In this document: positions 36,331 through 46,972 of the stretch, in pieces
Numbering within the stretch: position 1 is the first letter of the stretch
How the letters are laid out: each line of letters opens with the position of its first letter
Source of the DNA: Dichomitus squalens LYAD-421 SS1
Taxonomy: Eukaryota; Basidiomycota; Agaricomycetes; Polyporales; Polyporaceae
Direction: 5' to 3'
Assembly (NCBI RefSeq): GCF_000275845.1
Contig: NW_006766904.1
Coordinates: 399,890 to 463,889 of the forward strand
DNA length: 64,000 bases
Program-made: the position numbers and the translations under genes
The notes under the pieces: model-generated
What the model saw: only the letters and a program-made list of their open reading frames with translations
The model's database searches: none
What the model was told of the DNA's origin: nothing

Positions 36331-39189
36331 CTACCAAAGGTAGAGCACGATACCGAGCAGGACCGAGAGCCAGTTGGTAGATAGAGAATCGAGGGTACGC
36401 TTCGTGCCGTTCGCACCTCCCTTGCTCGTCCCCGCTAGTGGGAAATTGGGACTTCACCGCTATTCCAGTTGCTGTGTCGACCGTCACAGTTGCCGCGGGG
36501 TTAGTGACCGCAGTGGTCGAATACGTGTGGGTCACCTTGGGGTTTTCCGAAGCTTGTGCACCGCTCGAGAGGAAGACCAAGGCCGCCCCGGGGGCGGGGA
36601 CGATTATGACACAGCTATTCGCAGCCTGGTCGCAACTGACGGTTTGGATCACCTCGGTACCAGATAGACGACCGTCAGCGGCAAAACGGCCTCCGAACGT
36701 CTGTCACGATGAGCTATTCACCAACTCGTTAATAGAAAATGCGGCGTCAACATACCTGATTCGCCCATGTTATCTGATCCTTCTCGCTGACGGTTGGTGC
36801 GAGCAGAAATCTACCCGACGGTCAGTACCCAACCGCTGACAGTCGCTGACCCAGTACCTACTTGACTTGTACCTGCGGAGGCGTAGCGTCTGCTTCAGCT
36901 ACAGTGTCCCCGCCGACAGAGATCGTCACGTTGTAGCTGCCGGCACCGTCCTGCTCGTTCATGAAGTTGACTGGAGCTATCCGTGCGAGCGCATGCATCG
37001 TTCTCGTAGATTGCATACGCAGGAGTGAACTCGTTTCCATGGTTGGCATGGAGGTCTACTACTCGAGACGTGTTGCTGGTCCCAAGGGCTTCCGCCACGA
37101 AGAGTGTGGCGTACATCACCGGGCCGACCGTCCAACTCTCAAATAACGATAGGTTGGTTGGCGGAGCTGTGCGATGCAAATGTGCGTAATCGGATTAAAC
37201 AGCGTGATCGGATGTACTCACGAGTAAACGGCTATGCAGCGATGATGAGCCACTACGCAAGCACCAAGAGATCGAAGCTTACATTATAGGAGACGTTCTG
37301 ACCACCAACGTGCAACAGCGTACCAGTGAAGTTGCTGAACGCCATCTGCAGGCCGTAGTCCACAGCCCACAGCCCAGACGCGAAGCTGTCGCTGACGCCT
37401 GGGAACCCACCACAGGAGGCGGTGTTCGTCTCGAACATCATGAACTCCTTTCCAAGTTGTTGAGCGGTGCCAGCAGTATTGAGGTACAGCTGCACCATCT
37501 GCTGACCGGAGGCATGGGTCAGATAGTTTGGGAAGACCGCCTGGGGATCCTTGACGGGCCCGAAGCCACCGTCAGGGAATTCGGCCGCGCAGTTCTGGTC
37601 TGGATAGCTGGAGTACACAGCGAGCATCAACTAGTAGCATCGTGGTATGACAGGGATCATACGCACTGTTCCATGCCTATAACGCCAATCGAGGTGGAGT
37701 ATGCATCGAGGTAGCCACTTTCCCAAAGGTCTTCGGCCTTCCAGGTGCCCTGGAGACTGACATCAGTAAACCGTGCATTAGCTTAATGGCTTAGCGCCTT
37801 AAGCCACTTAGCTCTCCCACGCATATCTTCGAGCTGCTCACCCTCAACTCCGTACAGCGTGCCAGATAATGGAGTGTAGCACAGAGAGAGACCAAGCGAG
37901 GTCAATTGGAGCCTGTACAGACATTATGACAGAGGCCGGCGTGCGCGATGACGATGCAACGCGTTTTTGCACTCGCCCATCTTAATCGTCTTAATCCGTC
38001 TTAATCGAGCATCTTGACTCTTACGACTTACTAACGCTTAATGACGTCTTGGGGGTCTTAATGCCCTTAAACACGTGTTTAGGAGATTCCCATGTTTACT
38101 GATAGGCTGGGAGCTACGAGTCTGTTGGCGTTCTTGATCTGCTTGTCGTCGTGTATCCCATTGACCATTACCCCGAACTCGTCAAAGTAGTCTTGGACAG
38201 TGCAGTTCTGAGGCCGACGCTGATGGATTAACCAAGATATAAGTATCCGGAGCACGCGATCTCGTTATTATCAAGCTCACAAGGCGTAGAGGTCCGGTGC
38301 GTTCCCGACCTGGTACCCCACAGCGTCTGCCAGACCCGCGATCTGCAGCCTGAAGTGCGCTGTGGCGTTCATTGGAATGCCGAGGAACCACTTCACGTTG
38401 ACCAGGGACGACACGTTCGCGAGCAGGTACAGTAGCCCGCTGGTATATAGTCTAGCGCCGGCGTCTGACCCTGCAACCCGACGGTTTGGAGGAAGTAGGG
38501 ACTCAATATCATACATGTCGTCGCAGTCTATGTCAACGCACCATGTTACTGAAGCCATTGATAGCACTGTTCACGTTGGCTATCATCGCGTTATGCGGTA
38601 AACCGTCCACCAGCGACGCCAGCTCTTGGATGTCCCCTCCGATGCGAATGCGCACGTTGTTCGCTCGATCTGCGAGCGTGGCTAGGAAGTTGAGGAAAGG
38701 GACTTGAATGAACGATCTAATGTACAGTCAGTATCTGCCGGACCACTGTGAGAGAGTCTGCCACACGTACGCGTTCTTTCCAGCTAATTACATGTGTAGA
38801 CGATGGCAGATGAGGCGAGGCGCTAAATGAAGGCAGTAGATGGAACACCACTCACCAACTTGTTCCACTACCAACATCTCGATCGAGAAACCATAGAAAT
38901 CGCCCCTCTGCGGTATTGACAGCCCGGACATATGTTGCCCCTGATTTGGGAGTGTGAGAGCAAACGACGTCGCCGGCATCGGGTTCGGAAGTGGAGGAGG
39001 TTGCAGCCGGACGTTGTTGTACGCGTTCAGCGCGCTGACGCATCCGATATTCCCCAAAGTCGCTTCGGGCGCGTCGCATCCCGACATCCCAGTGCGTTGT
39101 TCGGTGGACCCGGGATTGTATACCGTCATCTCATAGGAGAGCCGGAAGAACTGCGCGACGACGCATAGCAGACCGAAGGGGTATAACAT
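36331..39189 (-). pseudogene. GH79 copy 3, disrupted by an element insertion and frameshifts
   Basis: The minus strand starts MLYPFGLLCVVAQFF at 39189; exon 1 ends at 38856, followed by the family 13-nt micro-exon (38783-38771) and exon 3 (38716-38542). Damage: a frameshift in exon 4 between GQTPAL and LLYLLANV; a short deletion before YQVGN; and the acid/base motif reading GNAPDLYA, with Ala (codon 38300-38298) for the catalytic Glu. A 347-bp MITE-like insertion (37760-38106) splits the exon between LVAPS and LQGTWKAEDLW. A 4-nt duplication shifts the frame near 36990, and another shift precedes the C-terminal FPLAGTSKGG block. The nucleophile motif MMFETNTASCGGF and the 10-nt micro-exon survive. 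The end is taken at the TAG closing the restored frame (WLSVLLGIVLYLW). No functional enzyme can be made. Confidence 0.88.
37760..38106 (+). mobile_element. MITE-like element, copy 2, inside the GH79 copy 3 pseudogene
   Basis: 347 bp, from ACATCAGTAAACCG to GTTTACTGATAGG, with terminal inverted repeat ATCAGTAAAC / GTTTACTGAT. It is flanked by CTG on both sides (37757-37759 and 38107-38109); removing the element and one CTG restores the GH79 exon exactly in the paralogs' register. A 3-bp target duplication fits PIF/Harbinger- or CACTA-type transposition. It aligns with copy 1 at 21457-21812 and has no coding capacity. Confidence 0.9.
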
Positions 39190-40929
39190 AGGCTGAGCGA
39201 CCCGAGAGACACTGGAGGGGACGGATGAGGGAAGAACGTCAATCCCCACCGCAGAGCAGAGAGAAGGGAGCACAACGCGCTTGTGCGGAGCTCCAGAGGT
39301 TATATCCGAGCTCGAGTCTCGAATTCAGGCCCCCGCACCGCTTGACGCGTCTCAGGACCCTTAGCAGAGGCCTTAGTGAGTGACTGCGCAGGGCGACTGC
39401 GTTATGAGCCCTACCTTTTCGACAGATCGGACGCTCGATGGGCCGAATTCGTTCGGGTTGCGTATGCATGACAAATGCCAAGCGGCCAGGTTCAAGCATC
39501 CAAACCGATAGAGTGAGCGAGGCCTTCCTATTATCGTATGCCACTGGGGGCGATCTGAGCCCGCAGACCGACGGACCTCGACAAGAATTGGAAGTGATCA
39601 CGATCCATCACTTTAGGCTGTGGCTGAATGCGGTGGGTAACCGTACTCGATGAAGTCTACTCACCTAGCCAAAAGCGACAAAATGTCGCGCATGGAAGGG
39701 GCTCGTACACACGAGTAATGTCAACAACGGCGACCCGTAAGTGTGCGTAAGGTTGCCACACAAAGTCCGTGAAACTGCGCGGTCACGGCGCTGCGCCGAT
39801 TGACATCGACTGTCCTACGCTTCTCGTCCACGGCGGATGAAAAGGGCCTACGGGGTCTCTTGTGGCATTGAGCGAATCTCCCGTGCTCGACACTCTTCCA
39901 TGTAAGCGTCTTGCCAGCTCAAGTATCTCCGAGTGCAACTAGGTACGGATTGTCGACTTCCAAATGGATGTCAGCAGCGCTCGCGCAGAACAAGCGGACT
40001 TGCTCACCACTGAGACTGCGCCTTGGAACAGTGCAGAATTGTTCAACGCCGACCACAAGCTAGCGCAGCCTGACTTACAGCATCGAGTGCTCAAGCCGTG
40101 GTTGGGACCGGGGGAATACAGTAGAAGGGTAACAAATTGCAAGAACGCACAACCCCTACAGGTAACACGACTATTCCCTAATAAGCGTCAATGCTCGCAT
40201 CGTCATTCACAACCCCGCACTATCCATCGCAATTGACACTGGCTGCTCTCTCTCACAATGACGGTGACGGGGGCGTTCATCACTCCTCCTAGTGTTGTCT
40301 CTCCGAAGTCACCTTCGTCTCACCGGCGCGTCCGACATTGAGACGTAGTTTCCAGCCCAGAACATACTCATTGACCGTCACTCACCTAGGAATCCACATC
40401 GCATAATCTTGCGTGGACCTCGAACTTGGCGAGCAGCTCCCCCAAAATGATTGGGCCATCGGGGACGCGAGCAAGCACAAGGGAGTTTTTCCTTTCAATC
40501 ATCCACACTATGTAGATGTTCCACAAACGTCTTGTAAATCCATGAGTGTGCAGACTCCAATCATACTGTTAGTCGCGGCGGTGCATCTACTTTCGAGAAC
40601 GTGCTGGGTAACCGGGCGTTGGCGCAAAGAGCAGTGACCGTTCCAGTCGGAGGTCCAGCGGCTCCTCCTCCTATACCAGCTTAGGAATGGATGGTGACGG
40701 CGTCCTGGCCGTATATCGTCCCAGCAGCGGTGAGTGAGGCCTGTCTAGATGCAAACAAGACAGCACACAACAAACAGTGAGGTTGGAAGGAAGGGAGAAT
40801 GAACATACGACAATAAACGAGAGAGCATGCTTGCAAGTTAGTGCCAAAGGTCAAGCTTTCAACGCAGACACCTGACAGACCTTGGTATTCGAAACCCGAT
40901 GGCGGACACTAAAATGTTCTCGGGGACTA
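39190..40929. other. Intergenic region
   Basis: About 1.7 kb with no recognised gene; short frames only. The first part would be the old promoter of GH79 copy 3. Confidence 0.5.
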
Positions 40930-42365
40930 CAGCGCCTTGCATAAGTCCGTGAACGCGCGGATTTTTTTCTCTCCGGCGTCTACCCTACCCGACCTGCCTA
41001 AACAGGCCATATCACGGTCACAGGGACTACTCCATGACAGCGCATCACGGCCCCGTTGGTTGACCACACGCGTACCCAGGTAAATCCACAATGTTTTGAA
41101 GTATGGATATGCGTGCGGTACTTCCATGTCTGTATTTGAGTGCCTATTGGCCCCCTAGGGGATCCTGTACCCTGATCTAAACAGGAGGTACCATAGTAAA
41201 GGTGCAGTCGCATATACATGATCATGCCTGAGTCAGTGCAGTAGCTTCAACGTGTTCTCGACATGTTTCATCAACCATATGCATGTCCAACTCTCAAGCA
41301 TTTAGGAGTGACTTGAGGCTGGCCACCCACAGCATCGCAAGTCATGTATTCATTGGCAAGGGCCCGTTTGATATGATCTCNNNNNNNNNNNNNNNNNNNN
41401 NNNNNNNNNNNNNNNNNNNNNNNNNNNNNNNNNNNNNNNNNNNNNNNNNNNNNNNNNNNNNNNNNNNNNNNNNNNNNNNNNNNNNNNNNNNNNNNNNNNN
41501 NNNNNNNNNNNNNNNNNNNNNNNNNNNNNNNNNNNNNNNNNNNNNNNNNNNNNNNNNNNNNNNNNNNNNNNNNNNNNNNNNNNNNNNNNNNNNNNNNNNN
41601 NNNNNNNNNNNNNNNNNNNNNNNNNNNNNNNNNNNNNNNNNNNNNNNNNNNNNNNNNNNNNNNNNNNNNNNNNNNNNNNNNNNNNNNNNNNNNNNNNNNN
41701 NNNNNNNNNNNNNNNNNNNNNNNNNNNNNNNNNNNNNNNNNNNNNNNNNNNNNNNNNNNNNNNNNNNNNNNNNNNNNNNNNNNNNNNNNNNNNNNNNNNN
41801 NNNNNNNNNNNNNNNNNNNNNNNNNNNNNNNNNNNNNNNNNNNNNNNNNNNNNNNNNNNNNNNNNNNNCCACCCACAGCATCGCAAGTCATGTATTCATT
41901 GGCAAGGGCCCGTTTTGATATGATCTCATGCAGTGACTGTTGCCCTCATGCAAACTATCTCTGTGCACTGTGCACACTGTATGACTACAAGTACTTATGC
42001 GCAAGTTTACTGGGCCCATGGCATACTCACTCTTGGAAATGCCAGTGGCCCAGCGAGCGGGCTCAGCCGCAGGGGAGCTCTCACTACGGGCACCGCCTCG
42101 AATCGTTCTTTGTCAAAGGGCTTTAGAACCTCTGAGCAAGTACAACTTTCCCATTGCCGACCCTTCAGCATCCTTTGGCACGCGTCGGCAAAGGGACAAG
42201 TTACGACTTTCCCGAAAACAAACCTCCGTTTCACGCGAAGGGATCCCGAGCGCTGCCCGTCGTGTCTGGGCCTGTGACCATGATGTGGCCTGTTTAGGCA
42301 GGTCGGGTAGGTTAGACGCCGGAGAGAAAAAATCCCGCGCGTTCACGGACTTATGCAAGGCGCTG
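40930..42365. mobile_element. Non-autonomous TA-target DNA transposon with 95-bp terminal inverted repeats
   Basis: 1436 bp including the N gap. The left end (40930-41024) begins CAGCGCCTTGCATAAGTCCG; the right end (42271-42365) is its inverted copy with only a few mismatches, ending CGGACTTATGCAAGGCGCTG. TA dinucleotides flank both ends (40928-40929 and 42366-42367), a Tc1/mariner-like target duplication. No transposase frame is visible outside the gap. It lies about 200 bp upstream of the P4-ATPase start. Confidence 0.88.
41381..41868. other. Assembly gap (488 N) between direct repeats
   Basis: A run of N inside the TIR element. About 57 bp before it (from 41324) and about 58 bp after it (from 41869) are the same sequence in the same orientation apart from one extra T, so the gap may be an unresolved overlap or a tandem duplication. 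Confidence 1.
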
Positions 42366-42566
42366 TAATACCAGGGCTCCCTTTACGATCTCCGCAAACT
42401 CCGCTGTCCCCCGCTCAGTCAAGTGTAGCTCAGCTGCGTGTGAGGCGTCGCTCCAAGTGCCGGCACGCAGCTCTACTACCTTCTCGGCTTGATGCTCTGG
42501 ACCCATATCTACTACTGGTCTTCGGTGAATTGACGACGTACTTGTATCTGGTATTGCCCGGGGTAC

Positions 42567-45500
42567 ATGTCCGAAATCCCTCTGCATACCTTCGGACGAA
42601 CCAGAAAGTCTAGGGCAGGCTATACTCCCCTCCATAACGGCGAACCCGGCGACGAGGTTCACGGCAACGGTACCAACGGTCTCGAACCCGACAATAGCAG
42701 CGGACGCACCATGCACGGGGTTGTGCGCGCGGCAGTCGCTTCCTCTGGATCTGTGAGCAGGAAGGGCCAGCGGCGCGAGAGGTATGCGGACGACCCGGAG
42801 GAAGAGGAGACTCTCCTTGGAGACGCGTCGCACGAGGATGGCGGGTTTCGAAATGATGAGCCTGAGGAGCAGATACGGGAGACCTCACAGGTATGTACTG
42901 TTAGAGCGTACGTCTCGCATTGCGCTATAGCTTTTGGGGCATCTGGATGTTCCCTGCTCCTGCGCCCGTGTTTCACAACCATTCGCTACTGATCATCTGA
43001 AACCCTAGCGGTCGACATCATCGCGGAGAGGCAAGTCCAGCGACAAGTCAAGAATAATACCGTTCAGACCTCCAGAGAAGCTGCAGGGCAAATACCCGCC
43101 AAATGTGGTCCGCAATCAGAAGTTCAACGTCTTCACATTCCTCCCGCTCGTCTTCTATGAACAGTTCAAGTTCTTCTTCAACCTCTACTTCCTTCTGGTT
43201 GCATTATCGCAGTTCATCCCAGCTCTCAAGATTGGTGCGTCTTGCACGTCCTGCACTCTTGAGTAAGTGATAAATTGTGAAGTGCAGGTTTCATTGTCAC
43301 CTACATAGCTCCTCTCGCATTCGTGCTCACCGTGACCATGGGAAAGGAGGCGTATGATGACTACAAGCGTAATCAGCGCGACCGGGAAGCGAACTCGCAG
43401 AAGTACCTTGTGCTTGATCCCTCGGAATATTCTGAGTCGTCTCCGGAGGGTATTCCCTATACCCGTTCGGTGCCGTCCTCTAGCCTGCGCGTCGGAGACC
43501 TTGTCGTGCTAGAGAAGAACCAACGGGTACCTGCTGATCTTGTGCTCTTGCGGACCTCGGACAGCTCTGGTACTTGTTTCATCCGTACAGACCAGCTGGA
43601 TGGTGAGACGGACTGGAAGCTGCGTGTGGCGGTACCTGCATGTCAGAAGCTCAGCAGCGACAGGGAACTGCTGACGGTGGACGCAGAGATATACGGTACG
43701 CATTGTCCCCGAGCGCATCACTAGCCAACGGACTCATCCGTTCGCAGCGGACGCGCCGATCAAGGATATTCATACGTTCATCGGGACGTTTACGATCAAT
43801 TCCCCTCCATCTTTGCTCGAGGACGATGTCCCCATGGTTCAGGTCCCGACTGTGGAGCCCTTGACTGCGGAGAACATGCTTTGGTCTAACACTGTGCTTG
43901 CTGCCGGGTCTGCTGTCGGCTTCGTCATCTATACTGGCTCCGAGACTCGTGCTGTTATGAACACGAGCCATCCAGAGACGAAGGTTGGTCTCCTTGACGT
44001 CGAGATCAACAGACTTGCCAAGGTCAGCCATTCCATGCGAATCTATAATCCGTGCCTCACGCCCCGTAGATCCTTTGTGCCGTGACCTTCGCACTCTCTC
44101 TCGTCCTCGTTGCACTCAATGGCTTCAGAGGCCCATGGTACATCTATGTTTTCCGCTTTCTCATTCTTTTCTCTTCCATCATACCCATCAGGTACGTAAT
44201 ACTCCTGACATCATGCAAGTGCAAACTAATGCCGTTCCCGACAGTCTGCGCGTCAACTTGGATATGGGCAAGACGGTATATGCGCAACAGATCATGACTG
44301 ACAACGAGATACCCAACACTATCGTGCGAACGAGCACGCTTCCAGAGGAACTGGGAAGGATAGAGTATCTACTTAGCGATAAAACTGGCACGCTGACGCA
44401 AAACGGTATGTTCGCCCTGCACATGTGCGCACAAGTAGTTGACTTGCTCTACGATAGAGATGGAGATGAAGAAGTTGCATATGGGCACTGTGTCCTATGG
44501 ATACGACTCCATGGACGAAATTGCTCACCAGCTGGCAGTGGCTTTCGGTTCAGCTGATGAACATGGTGAGCTTAGTGGAGCGTTATAGTTCTCGTTCGTA
44601 TCAGCACTCATCAGGGCATCGTCTCAGGCCATGGCCGACACCCTTCCTTGCAGACCGGCGTCCAATTAGCCACTAGGGGTCGTCGAGACATGTCCTCACG
44701 TGTGCATGACGTGGTCCTGAGTTTGGCGCTCTGCCACAACGTAAAGACGTGTCCCCCGTGATCTAGCGACCGTGTGCTGAATCATTGCTCCTCCAGGTTA
44801 CTCCGGTGTACAATGACGACGGCACCGTCACCTACCAGGCGTCTTCTCCTGATGAGGTTGCCATTGTCAAATGGACGGAATCTGTCGGCCTCCGCCTGAC
44901 CTTCCGAGACCGCACCCGCATCGAGCTCCAGACGCCGACCGGCGCGCGCATCTCCTTCGACGTGCTCGACATCTTCCCGTTCACATCCGAGTCGAAGCGC
45001 ATGGGCATCATCGTCCGCGACGCGCAGACAGGGGACATCACGTTCCTTCAAAAGGGCGCCGACGTCGTCATGACTAAGATCGTGCAGCGCAACGACTGGC
45101 TCGAGGAGGAGTGTGCGAACATGGCGCGGGAAGGCCTGCGGACACTCGTCATGGCCCGCCGGAGGCTGAGTGACCAGTCATACAACCATTTCAAGGAGCA
45201 GCACCATTTGGCGAGCATCAAGCTCGAGGGCCGGAACGAGGCTATGGCTGCCATTGTTGCGGAGCTGCTTGAGCACGATCTTGAGCTGCTGGGCTTGACA
45301 GGTGTCGAGGACAAATTGCAAGACGAGGTTAAGTCGACGCTGGAGCTGCTGAGGAACGCCGGGATCAAGATCTGGATGTTGACTGGTGACAAAATCGAGA
45401 CCGCGACCTGCATTGCGATCTCGACAAAGCTTGTGGCGCGTAACCAGTACATTCACCAGGTGGCGAAGCGTGAGTGTTTCAGACTCCGACCTTTGCGTGT

Positions 45501-46755
45501 GTATGCTAATATCCTCGCGCGTAGTCAAGACATCCGACCAAGTGCGCGACCAACTTGAGTTCCTCCAACAAAAGCTCGATTGCTGTCTCGTCATCGACGG
45601 CGAGTCGCTTCAACTGTGCCTCAACATGTTCAAGAATGAATTCGTCGAGATCGCGACCAAGCTTTCCGCAGTCGTCGCCTGCCGATGCTCTCCAACGCAG
45701 AAGGCGGACGTGGCCCGGCTCATCCGGAAACATACCAAGAAGCGTGTCTGCTGTATTGGCGATGGTGGTAACGACGTCAGCATGATCCAGGCGGCCGATG
45801 TTGGCAAGTAGTTCTATTGACTCTCCTGTCACATGTGTTCACGGTGTCGTAGGTGTCGGTATCGTGGGGAAGGAAGGGAAGCAAGCCTCGCTCGCTGCCG
45901 ACTTTTCGGTCACGCAGTTCAGTTATCTCACCAAGCTTCTGCTCTGGCATGGCCGCAATTCCTACCGTCGCTCGGCGAAGCTCGCGCAATTCGTCATCCA
46001 CCGTGGTCTCATCATCTCGGTCATGCAAGCCGTCTTCTCTTCCATCTTCTACTTCGCTCCGATCGCGTTGTACCAAGGCTGGCTCATGGTCGGATACGCG
46101 ACTGCGTACACGATGGCGCCTGTATTCTCGCTTGTGCTCGATCGAGACGTCAACGAAGATCTCGCGCTACTGTACCCTGAGTTGTACAAGGAGCTTACTA
46201 AGGGCCGCGTCTTGTCGTACAAAACGTTCTTCATCTGGCTCATGATCAGTGTCTATCAAGGTAAGAATTCGAGGAAACAATGGCGAGCTGCGCAACGCTG
46301 ATACGAAATCACAGGTGCTGCGATCATGATCATGTCCCTCGTCCTCTTCGAGAACGAATTCCTCAACATTGTTTCCATCTCATTCACTGCTCTGATTCTC
46401 AACGAGCTCATAATGGTCGCACTAGAAATCACGACATGGTATGTCTCCTACCCTCCACTGTGTAACTCCGAAGCTTACCTAATTATAGGCATATCTATAT
46501 GGTGGTCTCAGAGATCGTAACACTCTTCATATACGCTATTAGCATGACATTCCTACCTGAATATTTCGGTGAGCCCCCTATTGCCTATACACGCGCTGCA
46601 AGTATACTGACCACCTTGCAGATCTAACCTTCGTCTTGTCGTCCCGGTTTGCTTGGAAGGTGGCGGTTATTGTGGCTATCAGTGCATTCCCACTGTACAT
46701 TATCAAATTCATTCGTAGTAGAGTCGCGCCCGCCGCGTCGAGTAAGCTGTTGTAA
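42567..46755 (+). CDS. neo1: P4-type phospholipid-translocating ATPase (flippase), Neo1 type
   Basis: Fourteen phase-consistent exons: 42567-42890, 43009-43234, 43288-43695, 43748-44022, 44070-44191, 44245-44405, 44458-44565, 44628-44740, 44797-45469, 45525-45803, 45853-46260, 46315-46438, 46489-46568, 46622-46755 (1144 residues, close to yeast Neo1). Flips phospholipids to the cytosolic leaflet of Golgi and endosomal membranes. Seen: [35 protein letters not shown] (first membrane pair), the actuator motif DGET (about 288), the phosphorylation motif DKTGT (about 497), the nucleotide-domain ASSPDE, the hinge motif GDGGNDVSM (about 882), and six C-terminal membrane segments. The acidic N-terminal tail ([12 protein letters not shown]) is typical. 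Intron 10 uses a GC donor (45804). Neo1 rather than Drs2/Dnf is judged from length and the [11 protein letters not shown] segment. A TIR element sits just upstream. Confidence 0.93.
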
Positions 46756-46972
46756 CTTACGCACTCATCAATTTATGGACACCGCACGCGATCTGCTTGG
46801 ATTTCACTATTATTGATTGGATCTTGTCAGCGAGACATGACATGCTAAGGTCAGAATAAGAGACATTGCAGTATTGAACATTGGGAGATCGTGAGAACGA
46901 ATGTCAAGATGCAAATAAAGACGGTGGGATGCTCGTACGTGCGTGGTGGGGAGGAGGCCTACTGTTCAACAT

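Noticed and set aside
36331..39189. Reading GH79 copy 3 as a functional gene with the element as an intron
   Set aside because: The insertion has element ends and a target duplication, other frameshifts remain, and the acid/base Glu is missing.
41271..41918. Frames running through the second N gap
   Set aside because: Same reason, and the flanks are a duplicated non-coding stretch.
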